Shown here: positions 16,194 through 24,590 of the stretch, piece after piece
Layout: each line of letters starts with the position of its first letter
How positions within the stretch are numbered: position 1 is the first letter of the stretch
Assembly (NCBI GenBank): GCA_024405735.1
Contig: JAKSOF010000015.1
Span: forward strand, 1 to 52,818
From: Victivallaceae bacterium
Lineage (GTDB): Bacteria; Verrucomicrobiota; Lentisphaeria; Victivallales; Victivallaceae
DNA length: 52,818 nucleotides
Direction of reading: 5' to 3'
The notes under the pieces: model-generated
The model's database searches: none
The model's input: only the letters and a program-made list of their open reading frames with translations
Told to the model about the DNA's origin: nothing
Made by a program: the position numbers and the translations under genes

Positions 16194-18074
16194 ATGCTTG
16201 CCAAACTGATCTGGGATCCCAGGGAAACCCCCGCCGAACTCGTGCCGATGCTCCATACCATCGCCGAGGAATATCCGATTTCCGACCGCGGCCGCGGCTT
16301 GAAGATCAATTTCAAAAAAATCAAAGGCAGGGAAACGACTTCGCGCGTTTTGCGTTCGCGCGGCGAAGTGACCGTCGAATACACATCCCTTGCCGCCGCC
16401 GGGCGCGGCATCGGCAACGCTTTCATCAAACGCGAAACCGAGGAAAGCACGCCCCTTGAAACCGTCGGCATCATGCTCGACTGCTCGCGCAATATGGTGA
16501 TGAAAGTCGAGCACGTGAAACTCTGGCTCCGCAAACTCGCCCTTTCCGGCTACAATCAACTGATGCTCTACACCGAGGAGACCTACGAGTTGGAGGACGA
16601 GCCCTTTTTCGGCTATCTGCGCGGCGCATACACGATGGACGAAATCAAAGAGATCGACGATTACGCTGCGAAACTCGGCATCGAAGTCGTCGGCTGCATC
16701 CAGACGCTCGGTCATCTGCGTCAGTTCCTCAAATGGACGCCCTCCGCCAAGTACCGCGACACCCAGAGCGTCCTTTTGACCGACAGCGAAGAAACCTATG
16801 CGCTGATCGGAAAAATGCTCGATTTCTGGAGCAAAGCGCTCCGCAGCCGCCGCATCCACATCGGGATGGACGAAACGCACGACCTCGGTTTCGGCAAACA
16901 CCGCGATCTTCACGGCTACGAGAATCCGGCGGTGATTTTCAACCGCCACCTCAACCGCGTCAATCAGATGTGCCTTGAGCACGGTCTTGCTCCGATGATC
17001 TGGTCGGATATGTTTTTCCGGATGGCGTCGGACGATCACGAATACTACCATACTGACTGCAAAATCCCGGATGAAGTCGTCAAAACGATCCCCGAAAATG
17101 TTCAGCTCTGCTACTGGGACTACTATCACGCCGACGAAAAAACCTACGGCGGGATGCTTCAGGCGCACCGCAACATCGGCTTCGAGCCGGTGATGGCGGC
17201 GGGCATCCACACCTGGGGGACGCTGTGGTGGAATTCCGAAGCGGACAAGCAGACCAATCCCGTCTGCGTCAAAGTCTGCCGCAACCTCGGCATCAAGGAG
17301 ATCCTTTTCACGATGTGGGGCGACGACGGCGCATACTGCGAATTCGATTCCGCGCTCGCCGGGATCTTCTACTCCGGAGATCTCGTTTTCGGGCAGAACG
17401 ATCAGGAGATCACCGAAGCGCGTTTCAATGCGCTGTGCGCGTCGGATTTTGAAGCGCACTGGGCGATGGGGCATCTTTCGCCGCCGCTTCTTGACGACAA
17501 GGGCAAGGAGTATTATGCGATCGCTCCCAATCTGCTCTGGGACGATCCCCTTTTCGGCATCGCCTTTGACGACCACAAGCGGAAAGACCCCGAATTCGAC
17601 CTCAAGTTGCTCGATTACTACGATGAATTGCTCTGCCGCGTGATGCCGCACCTCGATCTCTGCGGAGCGGGCGACTTGGAGCACGCCGTCAACACGATCA
17701 ACCTCATTATGCGCAAAGTGGAATTGCGCGGCGCGCTCGAAGCCGCCTATGACCGGGGCGACCGCCTCGCATTGCGCGACATCGCCGTGACGATGATCCC
17801 GGCGACCGTCGCCGCGCTGTGGGAATTCGACGCGAGTTTCCGCAATCAGTGGATGGCAAAGGCGAAACCTTTCGGCATCGAGCATATCCAGATGCGCAAT
17901 GCGACCGTCGCCGCGCGGCTGGAGGAAACGGCGCTGCGCATCCGCGAATATCTCAACGAGGAAATTCCGTCGATCGAGGAACTCGACGCGCGCATCCCCC
18001 TCTCGGCTCCGGCAAACTGCCACACGAGCTGGTTCGCCCACTACATTTCCTCCTCTATGATGATGGTCAATTAA
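16194..18074 (+). CDS. Glycoside hydrolase family 20, beta-hexosaminidase-like
   Basis: The 626-residue protein has the GH20 Asp-Glu pair in HIGMDETHD (Asp226 polarises the N-acetyl group, Glu227 is the acid/base). It resembles small cytoplasmic GH20 enzymes such as streptococcal GH20C, which release terminal GlcNAc or GalNAc. No signal peptide is visible. The start is fixed by AAGGAGG seven bases upstream of ATG 16194; reading the frame further upstream would run through the promoter region. It is first in a five-gene plus-strand operon. Its C-terminal 200 residues are helical and may form a dimer or substrate-lid domain. Confidence 0.88.
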   Translation: MLAKLIWDPRETPAELVPMLHTIAEEYPISDRGRGLKINFKKIKGRETTSRVLRSRGEVTVEYTSLAAAGRGIGNAFIKRETEESTPLETVGIMLDCSRNMVMKVEHVKLWLRKLALSGYNQLMLYTEETYELEDEPFFGYLRGAYTMDEIKEIDDYAAKLGIEVVGCIQTLGHLRQFLKWTPSAKYRDTQSVLLTDSEETYALIGKMLDFWSKALRSRRIHIGMDETHDLGFGKHRDLHGYENPAVIFNRHLNRVNQMCLEHGLAPMIWSDMFFRMASDDHEYYHTDCKIPDEVVKTIPENVQLCYWDYYHADEKTYGGMLQAHRNIGFEPVMAAGIHTWGTLWWNSEADKQTNPVCVKVCRNLGIKEILFTMWGDDGAYCEFDSALAGIFYSGDLVFGQNDQEITEARFNALCASDFEAHWAMGHLSPPLLDDKGKEYYAIAPNLLWDDPLFGIAFDDHKRKDPEFDLKLLDYYDELLCRVMPHLDLCGAGDLEHAVNTINLIMRKVELRGALEAAYDRGDRLALRDIAVTMIPATVAALWEFDASFRNQWMAKAKPFGIEHIQMRNATVAARLEETALRIREYLNEEIPSIEELDARIPLSAPANCHTSWFAHYISSSMMMVN

Positions 18075-18085
18075 GGAGGATCATG

Positions 18086-18385
18086 ATGGTCTGCGTCATC
18101 GCCCGTATGGAGATCAAGCGCGGTTCGCTTGACAAATTCCTTGAGATCCTGCTCGACAACGCGAAAACCGTCCGCGGCGAAAAGGGTTGTCTGCGCTACG
18201 ATGTCTGCCGCGACCTTGAGATCAAGGACGGCAACGATCACTTTGTCACCATTCTCGAAGCGTGGGAAAGCGAAGAAGCGTTGCGCGCGCACCAAAAAGC
18301 GCCGCATATGCAACGCTATCGGGAAAACGTCCGCGACTTGCGGATTTCCACCACGGTCCAAGTCTTGTATCCCGTTGAAAAATAA
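18086..18385 (+). CDS. ABM-domain protein, YgiN-like
   Basis: This 99-residue protein matches the antibiotic-biosynthesis-monooxygenase ferredoxin-like fold. It begins VCVIARMEIKRGSLDKFLEI, contains EKGCLRYDV and EAWESEEALRAHQKAPHM, and ends in a beta strand. Such small dimeric proteins include quinol monooxygenases and sugar mutarotase-like proteins. AGGAGG ends five bases before ATG 18086; the adjacent ATG 18083 is too close to it. It lies 11 bases after the GH20 stop, so the two are co-transcribed. An aldose mutarotase-type role would fit the context but is an inference. Confidence 0.8.
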   Translation: MVCVIARMEIKRGSLDKFLEILLDNAKTVRGEKGCLRYDVCRDLEIKDGNDHFVTILEAWESEEALRAHQKAPHMQRYRENVRDLRISTTVQVLYPVEK

Positions 18386-18396
18386 AGGTTTGTGTT

Positions 18397-19050
18397 ATGT
18401 CTTATTGTATTAAAAGATCCGCCGTCAAACTCACGCCCGGAGCCTCTTGGAGCGATCCCCAATGGGCGAACGCCGTCGAGGCGAAACTGGAAATATGCAC
18501 CCACCCCGAAGTGACGCACCGCCCCGACACCCGCGTCAAAATGCTTTACGACGACCACGGCATCGCCGGAGTTTTTCACATCGACGACCGCTACGTCATC
18601 GGTCAGACGACCGGCGATCAGCAGGCGGTCTGCCGCGACAGTTGCGTCGAATTTTTCATTCATCCGGCGGGCGACCCGCGCTATTTCAATTTTGAAATGA
18701 GTTGTACCGGTAATCTGCTGCTCTACCACATCACCGACTGCCGTGCGGGAGTTTTCGAGGAACTGCCGCAGAGCGAGTTGGACAAGATCGTCCGCAAATC
18801 GTCTCTGCCGAAACGGGTTTTTCCCGAAATCACCGATCCCGTCGCGTGGGAAATGAGTTTTTATATTCCCATCGACTTTTTCGTCCGTCACTCCGGCATT
18901 TCGCCGGAACTCGCGGGACAGGTGTGGCAGGGCAATTTCACCAAGTGCGCGGACGCGTCTTCGCACCCGCACTGGCTGAGTTTCATCCCGCTCTCCAAGA
19001 CGGATTTCCATTTGCCCGCCGAATACACCGACTTCATTTTCGAGGCGTAA
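18397..19050 (+). CDS. CBM9-like carbohydrate-binding protein
   Basis: This 217-residue protein resembles the family 9 carbohydrate-binding-module-like domain found alone in Bacteroidetes and PVC bacteria. It has DDRYVIGQTTGDQQAVCRDS followed by CVEFFIHPAGDPRYFNFEMS, the region that forms the sugar-binding face. No signal peptide is visible, although its homologues are often exported. It lies 11 bases after the ABM gene and its stop codon directly precedes the ATG of the HAD gene, so the operon is tight. It may hold glycan for the GH20 enzyme. Confidence 0.78.
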   Translation: MSYCIKRSAVKLTPGASWSDPQWANAVEAKLEICTHPEVTHRPDTRVKMLYDDHGIAGVFHIDDRYVIGQTTGDQQAVCRDSCVEFFIHPAGDPRYFNFEMSCTGNLLLYHITDCRAGVFEELPQSELDKIVRKSSLPKRVFPEITDPVAWEMSFYIPIDFFVRHSGISPELAGQVWQGNFTKCADASSHPHWLSFIPLSKTDFHLPAEYTDFIFEA

Positions 19051-19611
19051 ATGAAATATCTCGCGCTTGACATCGGCAACGTCTGCATCGCGATCGATCC
19101 CATTGCCGCCTTTGCCAAAATGGGCTTCAAGGGAGCGGATCCCGCTTTGCTTGCCGTCGAAATGAAATTTGAAACGGGATACATCACCGCCGACGAATTC
19201 TGCCGCGCCGTTTTATCCACCGATGCCGCAAAGGACAAGACGAAAGAGCAACTTTGCGAAATTTTCGACTCGATCCTCATTTCGCCCGTCCCGGGGATGA
19301 CGGAATTGATCGCCTCGCTCCCCGCGCGCGGGATCCAGCCGGTTTTCTTTTCCGACATCTCGACGCGCCATCTGGCGAAAACGCGGGAGATGTTTCCTGC
19401 GGCGAAGTTCGTCCCGTACGGCATTTACAGTTTCACGACGGGCGTCATGAAGCCTCATACTTTGATGTACCGCGCGTTTGAAGCGCGTTTCGGCAAGCCT
19501 TTCCTCTACACCGACGACCGCGCCGATCTCATTTCCGCCGCGCAAAAGTGGGGATGGGAAACGCACCGTTTCACCGACGCCGCCACCTTGGAAAAGGTGC
19601 TTTTTTCATGA
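19051..19611 (+). CDS. HAD-family phosphatase, YihX-like
   Basis: The 186-residue protein has the HAD motifs: motif I LALDIGNVCIAID (nucleophile Asp7, with Gly replacing the second Asp as in the YihX/DLGNV subfamily), motif II in FFSDIS, motif III Lys in GVMKPHTLMY, and motif IV YTDDRADLI. Subfamily members dephosphorylate sugar phosphates such as glucose 1-phosphate. It starts directly after the previous stop codon and overlaps mnmE by four bases (ATGA), so translation is probably coupled. A role in dephosphorylating an amino-sugar phosphate would fit the operon. Confidence 0.85.
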   Translation: MKYLALDIGNVCIAIDPIAAFAKMGFKGADPALLAVEMKFETGYITADEFCRAVLSTDAAKDKTKEQLCEIFDSILISPVPGMTELIASLPARGIQPVFFSDISTRHLAKTREMFPAAKFVPYGIYSFTTGVMKPHTLMYRAFEARFGKPFLYTDDRADLISAAQKWGWETHRFTDAATLEKVLFS

Positions 19612-20933
19612 ATACCACCGATACCATCGCCGCTCCGGCAAGCGCCGTCGGCGGAGCCGTTACCGTCATCCGCATCGCGGGGCCCGACGCGCTTAAAGTC
19701 GGAAACACGGTCTGGCAGGGGAAATCACCGCTCGGGAATGATTGCGTCAGGGTGATGAAACTCGGCAAAATCGGTCTGGAAAGCGCACTTGCCGTCTATA
19801 TGAAAGCCCCGGCAAGTTATACGGGGGACGACGTCGTCGAGATCCAATGTCACGGCGGAGCCGCCGCCGCCGATTGCGCGCTCCGCAAAATTTTTGCCGC
19901 CGGCGCGCGGTGCGCCGAACCGGGGGAATTCACCTTTCGCGCCTTTGTCAACGGCAAACTTGATCTCACGCAGGCGGAAGCGGTTTCCGACCTCATTTCC
20001 GCTTCGGGCGACGCCGCATTTCAACTTGCCGCGCGGCAACTGGACGGCGCGCTCGGGAAAAAGCTCGGGAAACTTTACGACACGTTGCAAAAGTTGCGTT
20101 CCGAATGTGAAGCGCGGCTTGATTTTCCCGACGAAACGCTTGATTTCGAGGAATTTCCGGAAAATTTCAACCTTGCTGAAAAGGAAATTTCCGAGTTGCT
20201 CGCCACACGCGATATTTCCGATAAGATGCGCAACGGCATCGAAGTCGTGCTGGCGGGGAAACCCAATGCCGGAAAATCCAGTTTGCTCAATTATCTCCTC
20301 GGCTACAACCGCGCGATCGTCAGCGACATTCCCGGCACGACCCGCGATACCGTCGACGCCGAAACCGTTTTGCGGCAAATCCCCGTCCACCTCGTCGACA
20401 CGGCGGGATTGCGCGAAACATCCGACCCGGTCGAGCAACTCGGCGTGCGGCGCAGCCGCGACAGCATCAAACTGGCGCAAGTGACCTTTTTCCTTCTCGA
20501 CGCGACCGGAGACGATCCCGCAGACGAAATCGCCTGTTTCAATGAAATTGCCGCGCCCAATGCGATCGCCGTCTGGAATAAGATCGACCTCGTCCCGGAC
20601 CGGGAATTGCCGGAAATCGTTTCTCCCGCCGTCAAAATCTCGGCGGCGACGGGCGAAGGCATCGAATCGCTTCTCGACGCTTTTGCCGAAAAAGTTTTCG
20701 GCAGCCGTCACTTCGATGTGCCGCAAGTCGCGCTCAACTCCCGTTGCGCCGCACTGCTTGAGGAGGCAAAAGGAAATCTCGACGCCGCCATCGCCCGCTT
20801 CCAAGAGGGCGATTTTGAACTTGCCGCCGAAGAACTCGCTTTTGCCGGGCGTCAGGTGGGAATGGCAGTAGGCAAAACGGTCGATCCCGATATTCTGGAT
20901 GAGGTTTTCCGGAACTTCTGCATCGGGAAATGA
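19608..20933 (+). CDS. mnmE: tRNA modification GTPase MnmE
   Basis: The 441-residue protein has the MnmE layout: N-terminal tetrahydrofolate-binding domain (DTIAAPASAVGGAVTVIRIAG), helical domain, inserted G domain and C-terminal FCIGK, the conserved Cys-x-Gly-Lys end. G boxes are GKPNAGKSS (217-225), DIPGTTRD (240-247), DTAGLRE (264-270) and NKID. With MnmG it forms the 5-carboxymethylaminomethyl group on U34 of certain tRNAs; mnmG is not in the window. ATG 19608 is chosen because it overlaps the upstream stop as ATGA and gives the normal N terminus. It ends a sugar-related operon, an unusual place for mnmE. Confidence 0.96.
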   Translation: MNTTDTIAAPASAVGGAVTVIRIAGPDALKVGNTVWQGKSPLGNDCVRVMKLGKIGLESALAVYMKAPASYTGDDVVEIQCHGGAAAADCALRKIFAAGARCAEPGEFTFRAFVNGKLDLTQAEAVSDLISASGDAAFQLAARQLDGALGKKLGKLYDTLQKLRSECEARLDFPDETLDFEEFPENFNLAEKEISELLATRDISDKMRNGIEVVLAGKPNAGKSSLLNYLLGYNRAIVSDIPGTTRDTVDAETVLRQIPVHLVDTAGLRETSDPVEQLGVRRSRDSIKLAQVTFFLLDATGDDPADEIACFNEIAAPNAIAVWNKIDLVPDRELPEIVSPAVKISAATGEGIESLLDAFAEKVFGSRHFDVPQVALNSRCAALLEEAKGNLDAAIARFQEGDFELAAEELAFAGRQVGMAVGKTVDPDILDEVFRNFCIGK

Positions 20934-20948
20934 AAACAAGTGTTTTCA
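20931..20948. terminator. Weak stem-loop between convergent mnmE and hydG
   Basis: A 7-bp stem TGAAAAC / GTTTTCA with a four-base loop begins at the mnmE stop codon. It lacks a T-run, so it is at best a weak bidirectional terminator. Confidence 0.35.
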
Positions 20949-20959
20949 GTTATAAGTTA

Positions 20960-22378
20960 TTAAAATCTGAAATCTCTTTTTCCGTCGTGAAGTTCCTGTA
21001 AATACTCGGAAGCCTTGGCGCGGACTTTTTCATCGGGGACGCGTTTCAATTCCTCTTTGATCGCGGCTTCGCCGAGTTTCTGCGTGTCGGGCGAGGCGTA
21101 ATCCTCCAGATATTCCTTGAGCGTCATCAGCGCGTTGGGCTGACAGCAGTTGGCGATCTGACCGGATTTCACAAGTTTCATAAAACGGTCGCCCGTGCGT
21201 CCGGCACGGTAGCAGGCGGTGCAGAAACTCGGGATATAGCCGTTGCGGAGCAACCAGTTGACCACCTGATCGAGCGTGCGGTGATCGGCAAGTTCAAACT
21301 GGGCGGAGTTCTCCTCCTCCTTTTCCTCTTCAGCATAACCGCCGACGCTGGTGCGGGAGCCGCCGCTGATCTGAGAGACGCCGCACTTGATGACTTCGGC
21401 ACGGACTTGCGGCGACTCGCGGGTGGAAATGATCAATCCGGTATAAGGCACGGCAATGCGGAGCACCGCGACGATCTTGAGAAAAATATCATCAGGCACG
21501 GCGTTGCTGAATGTACCGGCATCGATGTCGTCGGCGGGGCGGATGCGCGGCACGCTGATCGTATGAGGCCCGACCCCCTTGTAGGCTTCAAGGTGTTCGG
21601 CGTGCATCAGTATCCCCGTGAAATCATAGCGGTAAAGCCCCAGCCCGAAAAGAACGCCCAGTCCCACGTCGTCGATACCGCCCGTCATCGCGCGGTCCAT
21701 CGCTTCGGTGTGATAGGCGTAATCGCTCTTGGGTCCGGTCGGGTGAAGTCTTTCATATTCCTTTTTATTGTAGGTTTCCTGAAAGAGGATATATGTACCG
21801 ATGCCCGCGTCCTTGAGCTTCCGGAAATTTTCAACCGTCGTCGCGGCGATGTTGACGTTGACGCGGCGGATGGCGCCGTTTTTGTGCTTGATGCTGTAAA
21901 TCGTTTTGATGCTTTCAAGGACGTATTCGATCGGGTTGTTGACAGGGTCTTCGCCGAGTTCGATCGCCAGCCGCTTGTGTCCCATATCCTGCAGCGCGAT
22001 GACTTCGCGGCGGATCTCCTCCTGTGTCAACTTATGGCGGCGGATGTGTTTGTTTTTATGATGATAAGGGCAGTAGACGCAACCGTTGACGCAGTAGTTG
22101 GAAAGGTACAGCGGCGCAAACATCACGATGCGGCGGCCGTAGAATTTTTCCTTGATCTCGCGGGCAAGGGCAAAAATCTTTTCGTTGAGGTCGGGCAGCG
22201 AGCAGTCGAGCAACAGCAACGCTTCGCGGTGCGACAGCCCCTTGCAGTCACGCGCACGCTCGATGAGGCGCTCGATCAATGCGCGGTTGTCGCGGTTCTC
22301 GTCGGCGTATTTCAGCGAAGACAGAATTTCGTCGTCGCTGATGAAATCGACGGCGCGGGGGGATTTGACATCGTACAT
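20960..22378 (-). CDS. hydG: [FeFe]-hydrogenase maturase HydG
   Basis: This 472-residue radical-SAM enzyme has the CX3CX2C cluster motif (Cys96, Cys100, Cys103 in CVNGCVYC) and the HydG-specific C-terminal CX2CX22C motif (Cys386, Cys389, Cys412) that binds the auxiliary cluster. HydG splits tyrosine to give the CO and CN ligands of the H-cluster. The C-terminal motif separates it from ThiH. AAGGA precedes ATG. It follows a TM1266-type gene by 12 bases. HydA, HydE and HydF are not in this window, so they must lie elsewhere if the hydrogenase is made. Confidence 0.95.
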   Translation of the reverse strand: MYDVKSPRAVDFISDDEILSSLKYADENRDNRALIERLIERARDCKGLSHREALLLLDCSLPDLNEKIFALAREIKEKFYGRRIVMFAPLYLSNYCVNGCVYCPYHHKNKHIRRHKLTQEEIRREVIALQDMGHKRLAIELGEDPVNNPIEYVLESIKTIYSIKHKNGAIRRVNVNIAATTVENFRKLKDAGIGTYILFQETYNKKEYERLHPTGPKSDYAYHTEAMDRAMTGGIDDVGLGVLFGLGLYRYDFTGILMHAEHLEAYKGVGPHTISVPRIRPADDIDAGTFSNAVPDDIFLKIVAVLRIAVPYTGLIISTRESPQVRAEVIKCGVSQISGGSRTSVGGYAEEEKEEENSAQFELADHRTLDQVVNWLLRNGYIPSFCTACYRAGRTGDRFMKLVKSGQIANCCQPNALMTLKEYLEDYASPDTQKLGEAAIKEELKRVPDEKVRAKASEYLQELHDGKRDFRF

Positions 22379-22390
22379 AAAAAAATTCCT

Positions 22391-22642
22391 TTATTTGAGA
22401 ATTTTGGACTGCAATGATTTGACGCTGACGCCCGGAAGCATTCCGAGCTTGCCGCTCAACGCGCCGACCGTATCGGAGGGCGCATCGAGGACGATGCTGA
22501 TGATGCTCAACTTTTCCTGACGGTAGGGGATCCCCATCCGCCCGATGATGGATCCGGCGTATTCGTGCAGAATGCGGTTGACTTTTTCCGCCGCTTCCGG
22601 TTCTTCGACGATGATGCCGACCAATGAGATCCGACGCTCCAT
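22391..22642 (-). CDS. TM1266-type iron-only hydrogenase system regulator
   Basis: This 83-residue protein (MERRISLVGIIVEEPEAAEK, HEYAGSIIGRMGIPYRQ, SIVLDAPSDTVGALSGKLGM) matches the small ACT/NikR-like fold family named after Thermotoga TM1266, which is often found beside hydrogenase maturation genes and is annotated as a putative regulator. No DNA-binding motif is visible, so a direct role in transcription is unproven. GGAGGAG precedes ATG. It is the first gene of the transcript with hydG, after a leader of about 175 bases. Confidence 0.88.
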   Translation of the reverse strand: MERRISLVGIIVEEPEAAEKVNRILHEYAGSIIGRMGIPYRQEKLSIISIVLDAPSDTVGALSGKLGMLPGVSVKSLQSKILK

Positions 22643-22657
22643 AAATGCTCCTCCGGC

Positions 22658-22818
22658 AAAAAAAAATGCTTTCCATCCCGAAACAGGGAGAAAGCGTTCA
22701 GCGTCGACCTTGCGCCCAAGCCCTGCCCGCAGGGAAAAATCCCCCTTGGAATCGGTACTTCGACTGAAAAAAAATCCCCCTGGTTGCGGGCGAACCCGTA
22801 AGGAGCGGGATATTCCGT
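22658..22818 (-). ncRNA. Structured mRNA leader, candidate attenuator/riboswitch
   Basis: Transcribed from the promoter at 22825-22853, this leader contains several helices. A UUCG-capped hairpin (22787-22798) lies within AUCCC/GGGAU arms (22807-22811 with 22774-22778) followed by about eight U. A closing helix GUCGA/UCGAC (22760-22764 with 22703-22707) encloses CCAAG/CUUGG (22745-22749 with 22716-22720) and GCAGGG/CCCUGC. Last comes a terminator-like hairpin (22668-22695) followed by nine U (22658-22666), directly before the ribosome binding site. CAGGGGGA (22775-22782) can pair with UCUCCCUG (22684-22691) of that last hairpin as an antiterminator. It matches no riboswitch class I recognise. 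Confidence 0.5.
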
Positions 22819-22824
22819 TGACTT

Positions 22825-22853
22825 AATATACTCTTTATGCTGCTTTTTGTCAA
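22825..22853 (-). promoter_or_regulatory. Promoter of the TM1266-hydG unit
   Basis: Minus strand: TTGACA (22848-22853), 17 bp, TATATT (22825-22830), nearly perfect consensus. It lies immediately after the stop codon of the upstream pyrophosphatase gene. Confidence 0.75.
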
Positions 22854-22856
22854 CCG

Positions 22857-24521
22857 CTAAAGGCGGTTCAACGCGGCGGTGACGGCGAGGATCTGCGGCA
22901 AAAGCTGTTTCTTGCGGCTGACGACGCCGGGCAGATCGAAAACGTTGTCGGCGATCTGATTGTAAGGCAACGCCTCCAGTACCGCTTCCTCTCCGAGCAT
23001 GAAGAGCCGCGAATTGCCGCGCACGGCATCGGTGACCAGCAGTCCGATGAAGTGGAGATTTTCGCCGCGCATCACGTCGCGCATACGCTCCTCCAACTCC
23101 GCGCGGCGGCGCGCTAAAAGTGACAGATTGCTTTCCTCGACCTGCGACAAGGCGAAGCGGAAGCGGCCGTCCTCGTAACTCTTGCGGTCGCCGTCGATGA
23201 CTTCGGATGCGGGACGCGCGGCAAGCGGCGATGCGATGCGGTTGAATTCCAGCATCAATTCGCTGCCCTTGACGGAGGAAAGTTTCTCCAGCCACTCGAC
23301 CATTTTGCGGTCGAGCGGCGAAGTCGTCGGCGAAACGAGATTCAGCGTATCGGAAATGATGCCGCCGAGAAGAAGTCCGGCGAGATTGGGCGTCAGACTT
23401 TCGCCCGAACTTTTGAACATCGACGCGACGAGCGTGCAAGTACTGCCTACCACGTCGCCGGTGAATTTGATCGGCGCGGCGGTCGCGGGCATTCCGATGC
23501 GGTGATGATCGACGATCTCGATCAGCGGCAACTCCTCGACGCCGGGCAGACTTTGCGCGATCTCGTTGTGATCGACTAAAATCATTTTGAAAGGCGGTTC
23601 GGCGCTGATGTGCCTTTTGAGCAAAACTCCGGCGTAACGGTTCCCGTTGCCGACGACGGGGATCACGTCTTCCGGCTGATTGAGGACGCGGCTTCCGACG
23701 ACGCGGAGCCGGCTTTGCACCGAGAGCGTGAAGCACTCGTTTTTGCCGACACAGCGGCCGACGCCGACGCTGAATTTCAACCGCCGGATCACCGTGGCGG
23801 AGTCGAAATTGGTACGCAAAACGGCAACGCCGCTCCGGGCGGCTTCCGACAGGATCAGCGGCTCGACCGGCTTGCCGCCGGTGACGATCAGCACTTTGAT
23901 CTTGCGGCGCAATGCGCGCAAATGGATGTCGGGGCGGTCGCCGACGATGACGACAAGATCCTCCGACTGCGGCAAATGGGCATCGAAACTTTCCACGCCC
24001 ATCGCGCCGACGTAGACGAGAAAATTGCGTTCGACGTCGGGATCAAACGACGGCGGCAATTCCGATTGGATCAATTCGGAAATCAGCCGGAGCGACGTCG
24101 TCACCGCGCGTCCGGCAAGTCCGCCCTCGGCGTCGACGTCGAGCAAGTCGGAAAGCAGGGCGAGCGGGCTGAGCATCCCGAGCAATTCCCCTTTTTCCCC
24201 GACGACGGGCAGCCGCGGATAGCCGGATTTGCGGAGCAATTCCACTGCGGCGTAAAGCGAACTTTTGCCGGAAACGACGGGAGATGAGGTATCCATCACG
24301 TCGCCGACGCGCACATAAACGTCGTTGCGCGATTCGGGGATGGCGCAATGAAATTTTTCAAAGAGATAGCGGGCGCGCTCCGGCATCACGCCGGGGCAGA
24401 CGGCGACGGTATTGAAACCCTGACGGCGGCGGAGTTCCGCCAGCGCGGCGGCGGCGGCAAGGCTGTCGATGTCAGGATTCCGGTGACCGGAAACAAAAAT
24501 CAAAGCGTCTTTTTCTTTCAT
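22857..24521 (-). CDS. ppaC: CBS-domain Mn-dependent inorganic pyrophosphatase
   Basis: The 554-residue protein is a family II pyrophosphatase of the DHH superfamily with a regulatory insert. Motifs are GHRNPDIDSL near the start, ILVDHNE and the signature IVDHHRIG. Between the first and second motifs are a CBS pair (VGDVMDTSSPVVSGKSSLYA, YPRLPVVGEKGELLGMLSP) and a DRTGG-like domain, which in characterised homologues bind AMP, ADP or diadenosine polyphosphates. It hydrolyses pyrophosphate in the cytoplasm. ATG 24521 is chosen because GGGAGAAAAG precedes it and the promoter at 24555-24583 excludes the longer frame. Confidence 0.9.
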   Translation of the reverse strand: MKEKDALIFVSGHRNPDIDSLAAAAALAELRRRQGFNTVAVCPGVMPERARYLFEKFHCAIPESRNDVYVRVGDVMDTSSPVVSGKSSLYAAVELLRKSGYPRLPVVGEKGELLGMLSPLALLSDLLDVDAEGGLAGRAVTTSLRLISELIQSELPPSFDPDVERNFLVYVGAMGVESFDAHLPQSEDLVVIVGDRPDIHLRALRRKIKVLIVTGGKPVEPLILSEAARSGVAVLRTNFDSATVIRRLKFSVGVGRCVGKNECFTLSVQSRLRVVGSRVLNQPEDVIPVVGNGNRYAGVLLKRHISAEPPFKMILVDHNEIAQSLPGVEELPLIEIVDHHRIGMPATAAPIKFTGDVVGSTCTLVASMFKSSGESLTPNLAGLLLGGIISDTLNLVSPTTSPLDRKMVEWLEKLSSVKGSELMLEFNRIASPLAARPASEVIDGDRKSYEDGRFRFALSQVEESNLSLLARRRAELEERMRDVMRGENLHFIGLLVTDAVRGNSRLFMLGEEAVLEALPYNQIADNVFDLPGVVSRKKQLLPQILAVTAALNRL

Positions 24522-24554
24522 CAATCTTTTCTCCCGGCAAAATGTTTTCGCCAT

Positions 24555-24583
24555 AGTATATCATCAAAAGGCGCGATTGTCAA
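24555..24583 (-). promoter_or_regulatory. Promoter of the pyrophosphatase gene
   Basis: Minus strand: TTGACA (24578-24583), 17 bp, TATACT (24555-24560). Confidence 0.75.
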
Positions 24584-24590
24584 TCCCCGG

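Noticed and set aside
18397-19050. Possible export of the CBM9-like protein
   Set aside because: The N terminus (MSYCIKRSAVKLTPG) is polar and has no hydrophobic core, so a signal peptide is not supported.
22507-23736. Minus-strand frame of 409 codons across the TM1266 leader and the pyrophosphatase gene
   Set aside because: It is out of frame with two clear genes, has Arg-rich translation and no start signal.
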